DNA of 64,000 nucleotides. Origin: Symbiodinium natans (taxonomy: Eukaryota > Sar > Dinophyceae > Suessiales > Symbiodiniaceae). A program made the translations under genes and the position numbers. The stretch lies in NCBI GenBank assembly GCA_905221605.1, contig CAJNDS010001002.1, positions 1 through 64,000 on the forward strand. The letters are read 5' to 3'. The stretch's first letter is position 1; each line of letters begins with the position of its first letter. The notes below the pieces were generated by a model. It had not been told where the DNA came from. It ran no database searches and worked only from the letters and a program-made list of their open reading frames with translations. Below, piece by piece: positions 31,921-41,650 of the stretch.

Positions 31921-34900
31921 ATGCCTTCTCCGAAGCGATGGCTCCAACTTGCCTCGGATGGTGGACAAGATGGTGGAGCTGGAAATGGTGCAGCTGAGTC
32001 TCTGGGTGAAAGATCGGTGTTGGAAGAGGTGATTCCCGACGCTGAAGTACATCTGGAAGAGGCCTTGGTTGCAGAAAGCCCCAATGCGGGTATGAATCCC
32101 AATAGGGATATGGTTAGCAATGCTGAAGCTGAAGGACGTGCTGTTTCTGTACCGCCAAAGCCTGGTGAAAAAAGGAACTGGGATGCGACTGGTGGCATAG
32201 ATCGTGAAATGGAGGTGACTGTTTTACGAGTGTTACACAAACACGGGTACCAGCCGTCGTCTTCGACTTCGGGTCGAATGGTAGACCAAGAGTCTCAGAC
32301 CGATCTGATTGGAGAAGTGCTACAAGCGACCAGGAGGCCGTTGAACAAGATCAAAAAGGGTCCATCTTCGAGTTCCCAAGGTGGTGGAAGCGGTCACAAA
32401 CAGAAGGGTGCGGACGGCTTTGAAGCTGCACCTGCTGCTGAATACGCCATGGGGGAGGAGGAGATCCTACAGATGGAGGCTGAACGGTTGCGACAGCTGT
32501 CAGAAGAAGAGGACGAGATGCGACAGGTTTCTGAAAGGGACGGTTTTCGGAAAGACGAGCATCTGATCCAAGCGTGTGATGGCACAATGTGGGAATTGCA
32601 CCTCCATGAAGATGGGAGACAATATTATTACTGCCTGGATACGCACGAAACCAAGTGGACATTGCCGGTGGTAGGTGAAAAGGTGAAGAGTGACGAGGCG
32701 GTTGGGTCTCCGTTGGGCAATGAGCTGGAAATGGAGGCGGCACTGGATTCTTCATCCTCTACTCCGAAGACTGAGTCTACGAGGGCATTCCAGGGTAGTG
32801 TAAATAGTTTAGGTGAAAAAGATTTTTCCTCTACTATCAGGGATAGCGGTCCTAGGGCTGATGGTGACGCCCCGACCCCGGGTTCTCCTGATGAGGAAGG
32901 GATTCCTGGGAACCAAGCCAACATCGCTGGAGCTCAACACCTGGATCGGGAAGAAACAGAAGCGCTTTCTGAGGGTGGGGCAGCGATGGAATTGGTGGAT
33001 CCAGAAGAGAAAATGCCCAATGAGGTGATCGGAACTGTGTCGGCTGCAGAAGAGCGAGTGGTGGATGTGGTACCTGTTGTTCAGGAAGGTGGTCCTGGAG
33101 ATTCGGAGGATGGAGAGAAAAAGTTGTGTGTTACGACTGAGGAGGTCTCTTCGTTTGGTGCCAAGAATTCTGCCATTCAAGGGGAAAAAGAAGCTTCTGG
33201 AATAGCTGGAGACACGGATGATCTGAAAAATGAGGCCTGGAGCGCCAATGATGCGCGGGTTGATGCGCCAGATATTACCTGGAGTGCGAAGGAAGCACGG
33301 GTTGAGGTGCATGTGGTGGTACGTTCCACGGGCGACTGCAACAATGGGGCGCAGGTCTCCGCAGCAGCTGATGATGGAGGTTCACAGGTGGACGCACTGG
33401 TGCAACCTGAAGTTAGCAGCGAGGAACGAAATGACAAGGGCTACACCGGAGCCAATGAGGCAGCTGTGGTCAATGATGGTGGAAATTCTCCTTTGGAGGC
33501 CATGGAACCAAAGGAGCCTGCGGTGGAAGAAAGCGTGCCTGCCGTGGATGATCGACTCAATTGCCCTGCAGTGGAAGAAGATTTGCCTGCTGCAGAAGGT
33601 GAGACAAAGGACTCCAATGATGGGTCCACTCCCATGAAGGGAGAAGCGTTGCCGTCTGGAAGTTCACCGGAAGTCGACACCGAGCGAACTACAGCAGATG
33701 AGGCAAAGCCGTTGGCGGAGAAAAAGGGAGGTCCTGAAATCCAGGAGCACAAAAAAGATGAGCTTGTGGGACTCGTGGAGCAGGACGAGCAGTGTGACCC
33801 AAAGGTGAAGACAAAGGATGCGCCAGGAGCCGATGATACAGAGATGGTTTCTGAAGAGCGTGTAAAGAAAGTGCCCCGAGCGGGAGCCTTGGAGTCACCT
33901 GGGCCACATTGCTATCAAGAGGGAGATGAGATCATGGGTCTAGTGCGCTGCATCAATGGGTATGGAGCCTTTTTGGACCATGGGGATATGAATGTATTGA
34001 TTCCTGCAGAAGGGAACAATGCATATCAGTTCAAGTTTGGTGATACTGTCAATGGAACAGTGAAACGAGTGGAAGATGATGGTACCATAATCTTGGACAC
34101 CTTTCTGGTTTTGGAAGAGGACGTGGAGGACTCTTCTTCGACGCTGCGGAAGTGGAAACCCAGCGGCTGGAGTACGTGGTGGACGGATTCATGGTATGCT
34201 GGTCAATGGTACCAAGATTCCAACGGTCAATGGGACTGGAAACAGGAGGAAGAGCAATCCGATGAAGAGCTTGTGGTACAGGAGTTGTCTTCTGAAGAAC
34301 GAAAAGAAAGGCAACTTTATGGAGAAAAGATCTACAAAGCTCTTCTGGAGAATGGAAATGAAGAGGAAGCCTATGTTGGCAAAATTACTGGGATGCTGTT
34401 AGGTCGGCCGATGGAAGATTTACAGGAGTGTGTTGCGGATCAGGCATTCCTCAATGCGGAAGCTCGGCGCGCGTATGGCATCTTGCAAAATGATGGTTGG
34501 AAGCCTGATGGTACAGAAAGCACAGGCTTGGGGAAGTTAACCACTTTTTCCCGAAAACAGTACCACAACGCGCTTTTCGAACTGGCATGCAGAAAAAGGA
34601 GATTTTCTCGACCAGTTGTGGGTGAAGCGGTGGCAACGGTGCTGAATCAAGGGGAAGATGAGTTTTGGAACGCGCTTTGGTTGGACACCAAGCTATTTTT
34701 GCAGGAGCTTGATGGTGCAGTGCAATCCATGAGCAAAAGGGAGAACAAGCCAATGGAAGCCTACATGGATCCTGACCAGTACAAAAAGGCTTACATGACA
34801 CCAAAGACGGTGTTGTCACCTGGTTACAGCAAGCTGTGCAGGTTCTTCAATAAGGGAAGGTGTCGCAATGGCGATGGGTGTCCCTATGAGCATCGTCGGT

Positions 34901-37900
34901 ACGGTGAAGGTTGGCCAGAAGGGGGGTCAACTGATCCAAAGAATAGCCAAGAAGCAGATGATGAGGACGGGAACATCGGTGACCCTCCCACAGAGGAAGG
35001 TACAGTGGATGAGGCACAGCAGGAGCGGGAGGATTTAGCCTTCCGGGCCAAGTACAATTTTGGCAAAGGTGCATCAAAGGGTGAGCCTACGTCAGGTGAG
35101 CCAAAAGGTCGGCTGTGTCTGTATTACAATCAAGGTGGTTGTAAATATGGGACTGCATGCAGGTACCTTCACAACGATGATGTAGCATTGGAAGGGACTT
35201 GGGAGCCCGGCAAAGCTTGGGACAATGCTTCCAGGAAGTCACTAAGGGACGCAGGGTTCCACCATTGCTGTTTCGATTATTACCTCAGAGGACGTTGCCG
35301 GAAAGGGTTAAATTTCTGCAAGTACTCCCATGACGAGATGTCAGAGGAGCGGTTGTCGCTCCTGAAACACTTGGTACAGGTGGCCAATCAGGTCCGGTTT
35401 GAAAAAGAGAGAGGATGGGAGCTTACGGATAGAAGCACTTTTCAGCCACCTGCGAGTGGGGGAGCTGAATCTTCCTCATCCTCGGCACCAAAAGCGCTGC
35501 AAATGACCAATGTGTCACAAAAAGATGGTGAAAAAGGTATTCTGGATGAAGTAGAAGCTGATGAGCAAAAGAATTCGGTGGCTGCATCCACTAGTACTCA
35601 GCTTCACAATCCGGAGGAGCCGATTGAAAATTGGATGGCTCGCAACGCACACCTGTGGGTGTATACCCCTCATGTAAGTGAGGTGATGATTACGCTTGGT
35701 GTGACCAATGTGTCGGACTTGCAAGAGTTCATCTTTGTGGAAGATTTGGTTGACAAAGGGATCAACAAAGTGACCGCATGCAAAATTCTGCAATTGGTGG
35801 GTGAGGTCCGATATCGACCGGGAGGACCGGAAAAGGCAGTTCCTTCTGATGCATCTGTACGGGTACAACAATCTTCTGGGAACAAAGGGACTGGAAGAGC
35901 GGCGGTGCGAACCCTCACTCAGGTGCGTGAAGCTGAAGACTCCGGTGCAAAAACTATGCCGAGAGGTTCCTATCGGGAGCTTTTTGATAAGGTCAGGTAC
36001 CGTGATGGTTGGACGCTTGCGCAGAGGTCTCCGTTGTGCGTACAGAAGCTGCGGTTGGTGGGAGTTGGAATGCCGCCGGTGAATCCACCAACGAAAAAGT
36101 ATCGGTCAAGATCAAACCCTGTAAGAAGGGGAAGGCCCTTGCTGGACAAAAAACAGGTGCGACAGGTGCCACGATCTCGGTCACAACGACGAGTGCAACT
36201 GGCGGAAGTGGTGGAAAAACCGAAGCCACTGGAGCCGGTGAAACCTCGTGGTGGTTTGTCGTATCCATTCAGCAGAGCGTGGGCAGATGTGGTGGATGAT
36301 GATGACCAGGCGGAGGCTTTGGTCTCGTATGCCGCTTCCTCAAGCGATTCAAGCGAGGAGGAGACCAATGCGGTACAACGCCTGAAGGAACTCTTTTTGC
36401 AAGAAAGGGATTCGTGGAGAACTGCGAGTCGTGGCAATGTTCCACAAAGTGGTTCTTCAGGCTCCAATGCTGGGCCGAAAAAATCGGTTCACCTTGGCGA
36501 AGGGCGCGACAAAGCGTCGCGGGGGGAGACCCGCCAAGAAGTGACTTCTCAAGTTTTTTCGCTACCACAACCTTCTCGTCGAGCTGAACGGTCTCAAAAA
36601 AGAACAAGGGATGGTTCAGTTATGGTTGGTTCGCTGGCGGTGGGCTCCACGGATGAGGTTTTACCTGGGCAAGGTGCTGCTGGACAGGTGAATGTCTCTG
36701 AAAGCGCTCAAGTTCTTCCTGGGCATGAAGTGGCTGGACAGGAGACGGCGCCGGAAGGAGCAGTACAGATTTCTGGCGAGGAGACCGACCAAAAAGAAGG
36801 AGAAGGCGGGAGCAATGATCTCCGTGGTAATGATGCGAAGATGTTGGATGGTGGTCCGGTGAGGAGTGACCTTCAGCAATTGCTGGTGAAAGGCCTTCTG
36901 ACTCGAATTTATTGGAAGGTTGCAGTTGGCAAGTTGCCAATGGGGCAAAGAGATTGCCAAAAAGGGTCCAATAAGATGGATCGAAATTTGGTTATTAGCA
37001 TGTCATCCGAGGGTGCAAGCGAACAGGATGAGAACCTGGCACTGGAGGACGATGCTGATCAGTCAATGGGAGACGGTGCAATGGTTATGGTGTATGATCC
37101 AGGAACGCTGATCCAGTCGCCAACAACTGATTGGGTTATGCGTCGCGGTCTGACCGATCGTACCGTCTGGCCAGCAATGGCGCACCTGGCACAGAGGATA
37201 TGTGCTGAAATGGTTCAAGTGGATGAAATGAATGCCCAGCTAGGGACTGGAACACTCCTTTTTCAAAGGAGAGATCAAGGACATTATACTGACCTGCATC
37301 ATTCGTTCCATGACAACCCGTGCTTGCCGGCGGTGGGGAATTACCCTCTTTCGGTGATGGGTACCTTGTTGTCTCCTGGTCTGGAAGGGGAATTCAAGAA
37401 TACGGACAAGTTTGGTACTGCTATGGAGGCAATTGCCTATGATTGGAGCCGCAGTCCAGGCATGGAAGTTCATATTGAACTTATGGCGAGGGTAGCCAAA
37501 ATGGTTCACCCATTCCTGAATCTGGGAGCACAAGGGTCGGTGATGGTTTCAGAATTTCTCTGGCAGCGCGGGAGGGCTCGGTTGATGGAGTTTCTTCAAG
37601 CGGCGACTTGTGCGGACCAATTGGAGGCTCTCTGGAGAAGGATGGACGACGATGCGGATGAGGAGGTGGATCCTTCGACAGCGATGCTGGAAGTTCTTGG
37701 ACTAGAGGATGCGGTGCTTGATCAAGGGAACAATGAATCCCTTATTCCCATTGAAGATGCTGGAGGTGAGACAAGCGGTGACACTGGAGGGAAGGGCAAA
37801 GCGCCAGAAGTTTCTCCGGAAGAGGAGAAATCCAGTGGGTCATCCAGACTGGCGGACACAAGGATTTTCTTGTGGTCAGTGTACTCCCGCGTGGCTTCGA

Positions 37901-38115
37901 ATTTCTCTATGCAGGACCGCGCTACTGGTAAGATCTTTGACAGCACCAAAGGATATCCTGGTGAAGGACCAAACAATGATGACAATCCTTCCTCTAAGGA
38001 AACTTTCCCTGGATTTCAGAAGACTACCTTGACGAAGTGGTGTCTAAAAAGATGGAAAGGTCTTCAGAGATGGATGGGTTTGTTCCGGGAAGTGAGGGAT
38101 CATTGGAAAAGGTAG
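31921..38115 (+). CDS. ORF1: Gag-like protein with WW, S1-like, three CCCH fingers and SAM-like segment
   Basis: I chose the ATG at 31921 (MPSPKRWLQLASD) because upstream codons lie in the LTR and leader; this gives 2,064 codons. Segments by residue: acidic and disordered to about 210; WW domain about 219-250 (W-E-L-H-L-H ... Y-Y-Y ... T-K-W-T-L-P); long acidic repeats; S1-like RNA-binding fold about 660-730 (MGLVRCINGYGAFLDHG); Trp-rich patch after it; CCCH fingers at about 970 (CX7CX5CX3H), 1064 (CX7CX5CX3H) and 1115 (CX8CX6CX3H); SAM-like helical segment about 1226-1297 (VEDLVDKGINKVTACKIL); basic region; conserved-looking domain about 1750-1930 (QRRDQGHYTDLHHSFHDNP). These predict RNA binding and packaging. 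No enzyme motif was found. The last about 35 codons overlap ORF2 and look less natural than the ORF2 frame. Confidence 0.85.
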   Translation: MPSPKRWLQLASDGGQDGGAGNGAAESLGERSVLEEVIPDAEVHLEEALVAESPNAGMNPNRDMVSNAEAEGRAVSVPPKPGEKRNWDATGGIDREMEVTVLRVLHKHGYQPSSSTSGRMVDQESQTDLIGEVLQATRRPLNKIKKGPSSSSQGGGSGHKQKGADGFEAAPAAEYAMGEEEILQMEAERLRQLSEEEDEMRQVSERDGFRKDEHLIQACDGTMWELHLHEDGRQYYYCLDTHETKWTLPVVGEKVKSDEAVGSPLGNELEMEAALDSSSSTPKTESTRAFQGSVNSLGEKDFSSTIRDSGPRADGDAPTPGSPDEEGIPGNQANIAGAQHLDREETEALSEGGAAMELVDPEEKMPNEVIGTVSAAEERVVDVVPVVQEGGPGDSEDGEKKLCVTTEEVSSFGAKNSAIQGEKEASGIAGDTDDLKNEAWSANDARVDAPDITWSAKEARVEVHVVVRSTGDCNNGAQVSAAADDGGSQVDALVQPEVSSEERNDKGYTGANEAAVVNDGGNSPLEAMEPKEPAVEESVPAVDDRLNCPAVEEDLPAAEGETKDSNDGSTPMKGEALPSGSSPEVDTERTTADEAKPLAEKKGGPEIQEHKKDELVGLVEQDEQCDPKVKTKDAPGADDTEMVSEERVKKVPRAGALESPGPHCYQEGDEIMGLVRCINGYGAFLDHGDMNVLIPAEGNNAYQFKFGDTVNGTVKRVEDDGTIILDTFLVLEEDVEDSSSTLRKWKPSGWSTWWTDSWYAGQWYQDSNGQWDWKQEEEQSDEELVVQELSSEERKERQLYGEKIYKALLENGNEEEAYVGKITGMLLGRPMEDLQECVADQAFLNAEARRAYGILQNDGWKPDGTESTGLGKLTTFSRKQYHNALFELACRKRRFSRPVVGEAVATVLNQGEDEFWNALWLDTKLFLQELDGAVQSMSKRENKPMEAYMDPDQYKKAYMTPKTVLSPGYSKLCRFFNKGRCRNGDGCPYEHRRYGEGWPEGGSTDPKNSQEADDEDGNIGDPPTEEGTVDEAQQEREDLAFRAKYNFGKGASKGEPTSGEPKGRLCLYYNQGGCKYGTACRYLHNDDVALEGTWEPGKAWDNASRKSLRDAGFHHCCFDYYLRGRCRKGLNFCKYSHDEMSEERLSLLKHLVQVANQVRFEKERGWELTDRSTFQPPASGGAESSSSSAPKALQMTNVSQKDGEKGILDEVEADEQKNSVAASTSTQLHNPEEPIENWMARNAHLWVYTPHVSEVMITLGVTNVSDLQEFIFVEDLVDKGINKVTACKILQLVGEVRYRPGGPEKAVPSDASVRVQQSSGNKGTGRAAVRTLTQVREAEDSGAKTMPRGSYRELFDKVRYRDGWTLAQRSPLCVQKLRLVGVGMPPVNPPTKKYRSRSNPVRRGRPLLDKKQVRQVPRSRSQRRVQLAEVVEKPKPLEPVKPRGGLSYPFSRAWADVVDDDDQAEALVSYAASSSDSSEEETNAVQRLKELFLQERDSWRTASRGNVPQSGSSGSNAGPKKSVHLGEGRDKASRGETRQEVTSQVFSLPQPSRRAERSQKRTRDGSVMVGSLAVGSTDEVLPGQGAAGQVNVSESAQVLPGHEVAGQETAPEGAVQISGEETDQKEGEGGSNDLRGNDAKMLDGGPVRSDLQQLLVKGLLTRIYWKVAVGKLPMGQRDCQKGSNKMDRNLVISMSSEGASEQDENLALEDDADQSMGDGAMVMVYDPGTLIQSPTTDWVMRRGLTDRTVWPAMAHLAQRICAEMVQVDEMNAQLGTGTLLFQRRDQGHYTDLHHSFHDNPCLPAVGNYPLSVMGTLLSPGLEGEFKNTDKFGTAMEAIAYDWSRSPGMEVHIELMARVAKMVHPFLNLGAQGSVMVSEFLWQRGRARLMEFLQAATCADQLEALWRRMDDDADEEVDPSTAMLEVLGLEDAVLDQGNNESLIPIEDAGGETSGDTGGKGKAPEVSPEEEKSSGSSRLADTRIFLWSVYSRVASNFSMQDRATGKIFDSTKGYPGEGPNNDDNPSSKETFPGFQKTTLTKWCLKRWKGLQRWMGLFREVRDHWKR

Positions 38116-39755
38116 AGGTGGAGAATGTCACTGCCTCTAAAATTCTTATGGCTCTTTGGAAGAAGGGACATAGAGTGGGGTTTAGAAGGTTGCGTCGTTT
38201 GAATGCATCTGGATGCAAGGTTGGAGCAATGAAACGTCCAATCAAAAGGGCGCAGAAGATTGGCGCTAGGAAGGCCTTCATGAAGATGTTCAATGTTTTT
38301 GGATCGTCTCAGCATGGCTCAGGAGTTGGCGGAAAACCGATCATGAAGGTGGTAGGACCAAGGCCAGGTTTTCCAGCTGTACTCCAAGCACCAAATACTG
38401 ATAGCACGTCGGGTGAAGGGAGCAGTCCCCAGGTACATGGCAATGTTCATGTAGAGCACAGTCGCCCTATGGACCGGTATGAGGCAGAGCGCTTGGAGAA
38501 GAGGAAGAAGGGTTTCTGCTATTGGTTTGGCAAAGGGAAAGATCGCTGCAAATTTGGTGACGACTGCAAATTCATCCATTCCGAAGATGATGTGGTGCTA
38601 CATTCATATTGGTGCAAATACTATGTGGCAGGGAGAGAATGTTTCGCTGGAAAGGATTGTGGGTTCTCGCATGATGCAACTGGTGTGAGGTGCGTCCAGT
38701 TTGCTCGGTCTGGGAAGTGTCGATTTGGTGACAGGTGTGTCTTCGAGCATGGTGTTCCGTTGGAAAAACAGAGGCCAAGGTCTCCAAGGACGCCCCCAAG
38801 GGATGGTCCAAGGAGAAAGTCTGGTGCAAATGGTGGAGAAAAGGAGATCCCTCCTGAACAGTTCGATGATGATGAGGAGGATTTTATGGTTTATGACGAA
38901 GAGACCAAGATGACGGAACTGTTGATGGAGGCGATTTCATTTCTCTCCGGTGGCAAGCCAGATTTGGCTCGAGCAGAGGCGGACCCATTGTTCAAACTCC
39001 TGAAGTTCACTGGAGATGCTGACCAAATGGATCAAGTATGGGTTTCGTGGACCACTGAAATGTTGTCAGTGCTGGAACTTCTCGAAGTAGTGAAGTCGTA
39101 TGATGTTTCGCTCGCGGAGGTGGAAGAATGGGTCAATGACCTGAGGATATGGTATGAGCGAGCCAATTTGGGAGAAGAAAAGGATCCCAAAAAAGGGAAA
39201 AAGAGGTCCCTAGAAGGGGAGTCCAGCAAAGATATTCCTGCCGAAAAAGAAGTGGTTGAGACTTCGGAGACGGAGGTTGCCGTTGAGGAGGAGAAGAAAA
39301 AGGTAAAAAAGAAGAGGAAAGCTGCAGCTATCGAAGATCCTTACACTCTCATGGTTCCAAAGCCGAAGAAGATGCCGACGATCATTGAGAAGGGTGGATC
39401 AACATCCAATGTGGTGGCTTCTGCAGTGGAAAAATCCTCGAAGACGCGCACAAAGTCAAATGTCGGTGGAAAGACAAAGAAGAAGGAGAAAAGTCAGAGT
39501 CCCAAAAAAGAAGAGGTGGTAATGGTGCAAGATCCTGAGGAAAAGGATCGTCCATCCGATGCGGAGGCACCAGGGTCTGCCAATGCGAATGAAGAGCTGG
39601 ATCAATCTTGCCAGGCGATTGAGGATGCGAAGAGAGAAGGATTGGTATCCTCAATTCAAAGGGGCATACAGGATCCTATTCTTACGATTTCGGACCTGGA
39701 GTATATTCTGCTGCAACTTCACCTCAAGATTGCCAACAATCGGAAAAAGAAGTGA
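37998..39755 (+). CDS. ORF2: CCCH zinc-finger protein, probably a -1 frameshift extension of ORF1
   Basis: The frame opens after a TAA at 37995-37997 and has no convincing start codon near the overlap (its first usable start is a GTG at 38037), which favours translation by -1 frameshifting from ORF1. It contributes about 580 residues: a basic segment (KRPIKRAQKIGARKAFMKMF), three CCCH fingers at 38517-38580 (CX9CX5CX3H), 38615-38674 (CX8CX5CX3H) and 38690-38752 (CX8CX5CX3H), a helical segment (MTELLMEAISFLSGG, then VVKSYDVSLAEVEEWVNDL), and a Lys/Glu-rich tail ending NNRKKK. Finger spacing is like ORF1's, suggesting a duplicated module or one polyprotein of about 2,610 residues. A single-base assembly error joining one ORF is the main alternative. 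Confidence 0.8.
   Translation, partial: GNFPWISEDYLDEVVSKKMERSSEMDGFVPGSEGSLEKVEVENVTASKILMALWKKGHRVGFRRLRRLNASGCKVGAMKRPIKRAQKIGARKAFMKMFNVFGSSQHGSGVGGKPIMKVVGPRPGFPAVLQAPNTDSTSGEGSSPQVHGNVHVEHSRPMDRYEAERLEKRKKGFCYWFGKGKDRCKFGDDCKFIHSEDDVVLHSYWCKYYVAGRECFAGKDCGFSHDATGVRCVQFARSGKCRFGDRCVFEHGVPLEKQRPRSPRTPPRDGPRRKSGANGGEKEIPPEQFDDDEEDFMVYDEETKMTELLMEAISFLSGGKPDLARAEADPLFKLLKFTGDADQMDQVWVSWTTEMLSVLELLEVVKSYDVSLAEVEEWVNDLRIWYERANLGEEKDPKKGKKRSLEGESSKDIPAEKEVVETSETEVAVEEEKKKVKKKRKAAAIEDPYTLMVPKPKKMPTIIEKGGSTSNVVASAVEKSSKTRTKSNVGGKTKKKEKSQSPKKEEVVMVQDPEEKDRPSDAEAPGSANANEELDQSCQAIEDAKREGLVSSIQRGIQDPILTISDLEYILLQLHLKIANNRKKK
38004..38010 (+). promoter_or_regulatory. Candidate -1 ribosomal frameshift heptamer TTTCCCT
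   Basis: This is a perfect X_XXY_YYZ pattern, in phase with ORF1 (T TTC CCT) and giving ORF2 phase after slipping (TTT CCC). It is the only such heptamer in the 118-nt overlap and starts 6 nt after ORF2 opens. Eight bases downstream, GAAGAC (38019-38024) can pair with GTCTTC (38060-38065). That stem is weak, and C-rich slippery sites are unusual. Confidence 0.45.
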
Positions 39756-40125
39756 TTGGATGGTATGGATGAAGGGATGGTTTTTCTCTTTCTGGAGACC
39801 GGTGCGCTGGAACAGCCAATGTGCTGACAATGTGGTGGTTACTATTAAGGGTATGGAAATCCCTGATAGTAGGAGTCAGTAGCTTTTCGCGTAGCGAAGA
39901 CCACGGTTTGTGGTGGAGAAGGCCAAGGAGTCTTCAGTGATGAGAGGATCAAGGTGAAAAAAGATTCTCTATGGGTAGTAGGTTAGCCAATGTGCTATAA
40001 TTCCGTCATGGAAGACGTTAAACCACAATTTGCATTTCAAGCAGCTGGCTGCTGCCGTAATGGCAGTTTTTGGCCAAAAGATCTGCATCTCCAATGTGTC
40101 CTAGGAAATCCTAGGACAGGGGGAG
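39756..40125 (+). other. Element 3' untranslated region and polypurine tract
   Basis: Stops occur in all frames after ORF2. A short palindrome-like pair, TTTTCGCGTAGCGAAG, occurs near 39883-39898. The purine tract AGGACAGGGGGAG at 40113-40125 abuts the TG of the 3' repeat and would serve as the plus-strand primer in an LTR element. Confidence 0.55.
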
Positions 40126-40236
40126 TGCGGAGCTGCAAGTGGTATTGTAGAAAGGAGTTAGTGTTGGAAGTTGGAAGGGTTAATGAACCCGGTAATCGTA
40201 TTTGGCTCAAGATGGGCTTGAACAGAAAGCCACAAG
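40126..40236 (+). repeat. 3' LTR-like direct repeat, cut by the gap
   Basis: Second copy of the terminal repeat, identical to 31568-31678 except one base. It runs directly into the N stretch, so neither its 3' end nor a target-site duplication can be read. Confidence 0.85.
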
Positions 40237-40336
40237 NNNNNNNNNNNNNNNNNNNNNNNNNNNNNNNNNNNNNNNNNNNNNNNNNNNNNNNNNNNNNNNN
40301 NNNNNNNNNNNNNNNNNNNNNNNNNNNNNNNNNNNN
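40237..40336. other. Assembly gap, 100 N
   Basis: Exactly 100 N, the conventional placeholder for a gap of unknown length. It falls inside the 3' terminal repeat, as expected where near-identical repeats defeat assembly. The distance between flanks is therefore not reliable. Confidence 0.98.
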
Positions 40337-41640
40337 ATCCTAAACCCGAAACCCTAAGTCATCCTAAGTCATTCACCAGACACCTTCAGTGGCGGACTTT
40401 AGGGTTTAGGCTGGGCTGAGGGCTTACGGGTGACTACTTGTGGCCCAGACCAGTGTGAAGCATGCACACAGGCATCTCCCCAACCTTAAGCCCCGCAAGG
40501 CGCAGCGGCCTAACAAAAAACAAAAAAACCCAAGCCCCGGACTCCCAAGCCCCAACTCTGCTCCTAACCTTCGAAGCCCTTTCGCCTAACGTCGAACCTT
40601 CGCCGGCCTTCCCCCCACCCTTATCCTCAAGCCTAAGCAAAAACAAAACAACAAGCTGCTTAAACCTAAAGTCTGGATGAAACTAAAAACCCTTTCCCCA
40701 AGTGCCTAAACTACGCTGTTCTGGTGCTCCCATGCCTCCACAGGGGCAGCCTCACGGTACCTTTCGGGTGTAGGGTTCAGGGTTGGGGTTTAGGGCTCAT
40801 GTTTGTGGTGGCTTGTGTCTAGAGACGGCTTTAGGGTTGTTGCGTGTGTGTTTTGGAGGGTGCGTGGTTAAGGATGACTTCTGCTTTGAGTTTGGATTGG
40901 AGGCTAAGAGCGGTTTCATGTCTCGGCTTGAAGAAGGCTTGTGGGTTAGGGAGTCCTGTGGGTTTATGGTGCTGAGGCCCTGCTTCGGGCTTTTGAAAGG
41001 GTCTCAAAAGGCCAGTGGTTCAGGGGCTTCATGCTGGGGGTGTGGTGGCCTGGCACCTCGATACTGGCCTCGAGATGAGGTGCAGCTGAGGCACATATGC
41101 ATGAACCAGCGATGGTCGTCAATCTCGTTGGACCTGAGAGGTGCGCAGATGGTGCAATGGTCCCCCTCCCCAGAAGCAGCAATGGCAGCGGCAGCGATGG
41201 AGTGTTGAGCTTCCCCTCGGTACTATCTGAGTTACGATCTCTGGTCTGACCAGCGTTCTTCTTCAGAGATTCCTGTTGGTTGTTGCATGACACACCAAGT
41301 GTCGGCAGCTAACTGGGTCCATGCTTGGGACACAAGCACAGGTAATGTCCTAACGAGGTCACCGCTCTTCGCCTCTGCTGCTGGCATTCTATTGCTCAGC
41401 CGACTGGGGTTCCACACCGAAGGAGGTCCTGGAGTTCCGGGACCAGCGCCAAGAATCCTGTGTCTGTGAGCTGGGGTGCAGCGAGGCAGCGTGTGGGACG
41501 TTGCCAGGATGCCGGTCGCCTGGTGCCTTCCCTGACTTGCATAACAAGCTCCCAAACACCCGCTCGCTCAGCCCGAAGCCTAACAACACCTACATCCCAC
41601 AAAAGCCCAAAACTCAAAATCCCAACCTTGAACCGATGAA
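40337..41640. other. No gene assigned; degenerate telomere-like words
   Basis: The sequence after the gap starts with CCTAAACCCGAAACCC and keeps similar words to about 40830. Short open frames on both strands lack recognisable motifs. Confidence 0.4.
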
Positions 41641-41650
41641 AATTTTGAAG

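Larger units (their letters stand above)
31568..40236 (+). mobile_element. RT-less LTR retroelement-like unit inserted in telomere repeats
   Basis: The unit is at least 8.67 kb. Direct repeats begin TGCGGAGCTGC at 31568 and 40126 and match at 110 of 111 visible positions (T at 31581 against G at 40139) before an assembly gap cuts the second. The 3' copy is preceded by the purine tract AGGACAGGGGGAG, as expected for plus-strand priming, and repeats begin with TG as LTRs do. Inside are two overlapping ORFs with six CCCH zinc fingers. I see no reverse transcriptase (no YxDD), RNase H, integrase (no HHCC or DDE) or aspartic protease. The unit therefore resembles a non-autonomous, Gag-only LTR element. 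The left flank is (CCCTAAA)n; the right flank after the gap is also telomere-like (CCTAAACCCGAAACCCTAAG). A primer-binding site was not identified. Alternative reading: a tandemly repeated host gene unit. Confidence 0.75.

Noticed and set aside
39990-40343. ORF running through the N gap
   Set aside because: It reads through 100 unknown bases and mostly repeats the LTR.
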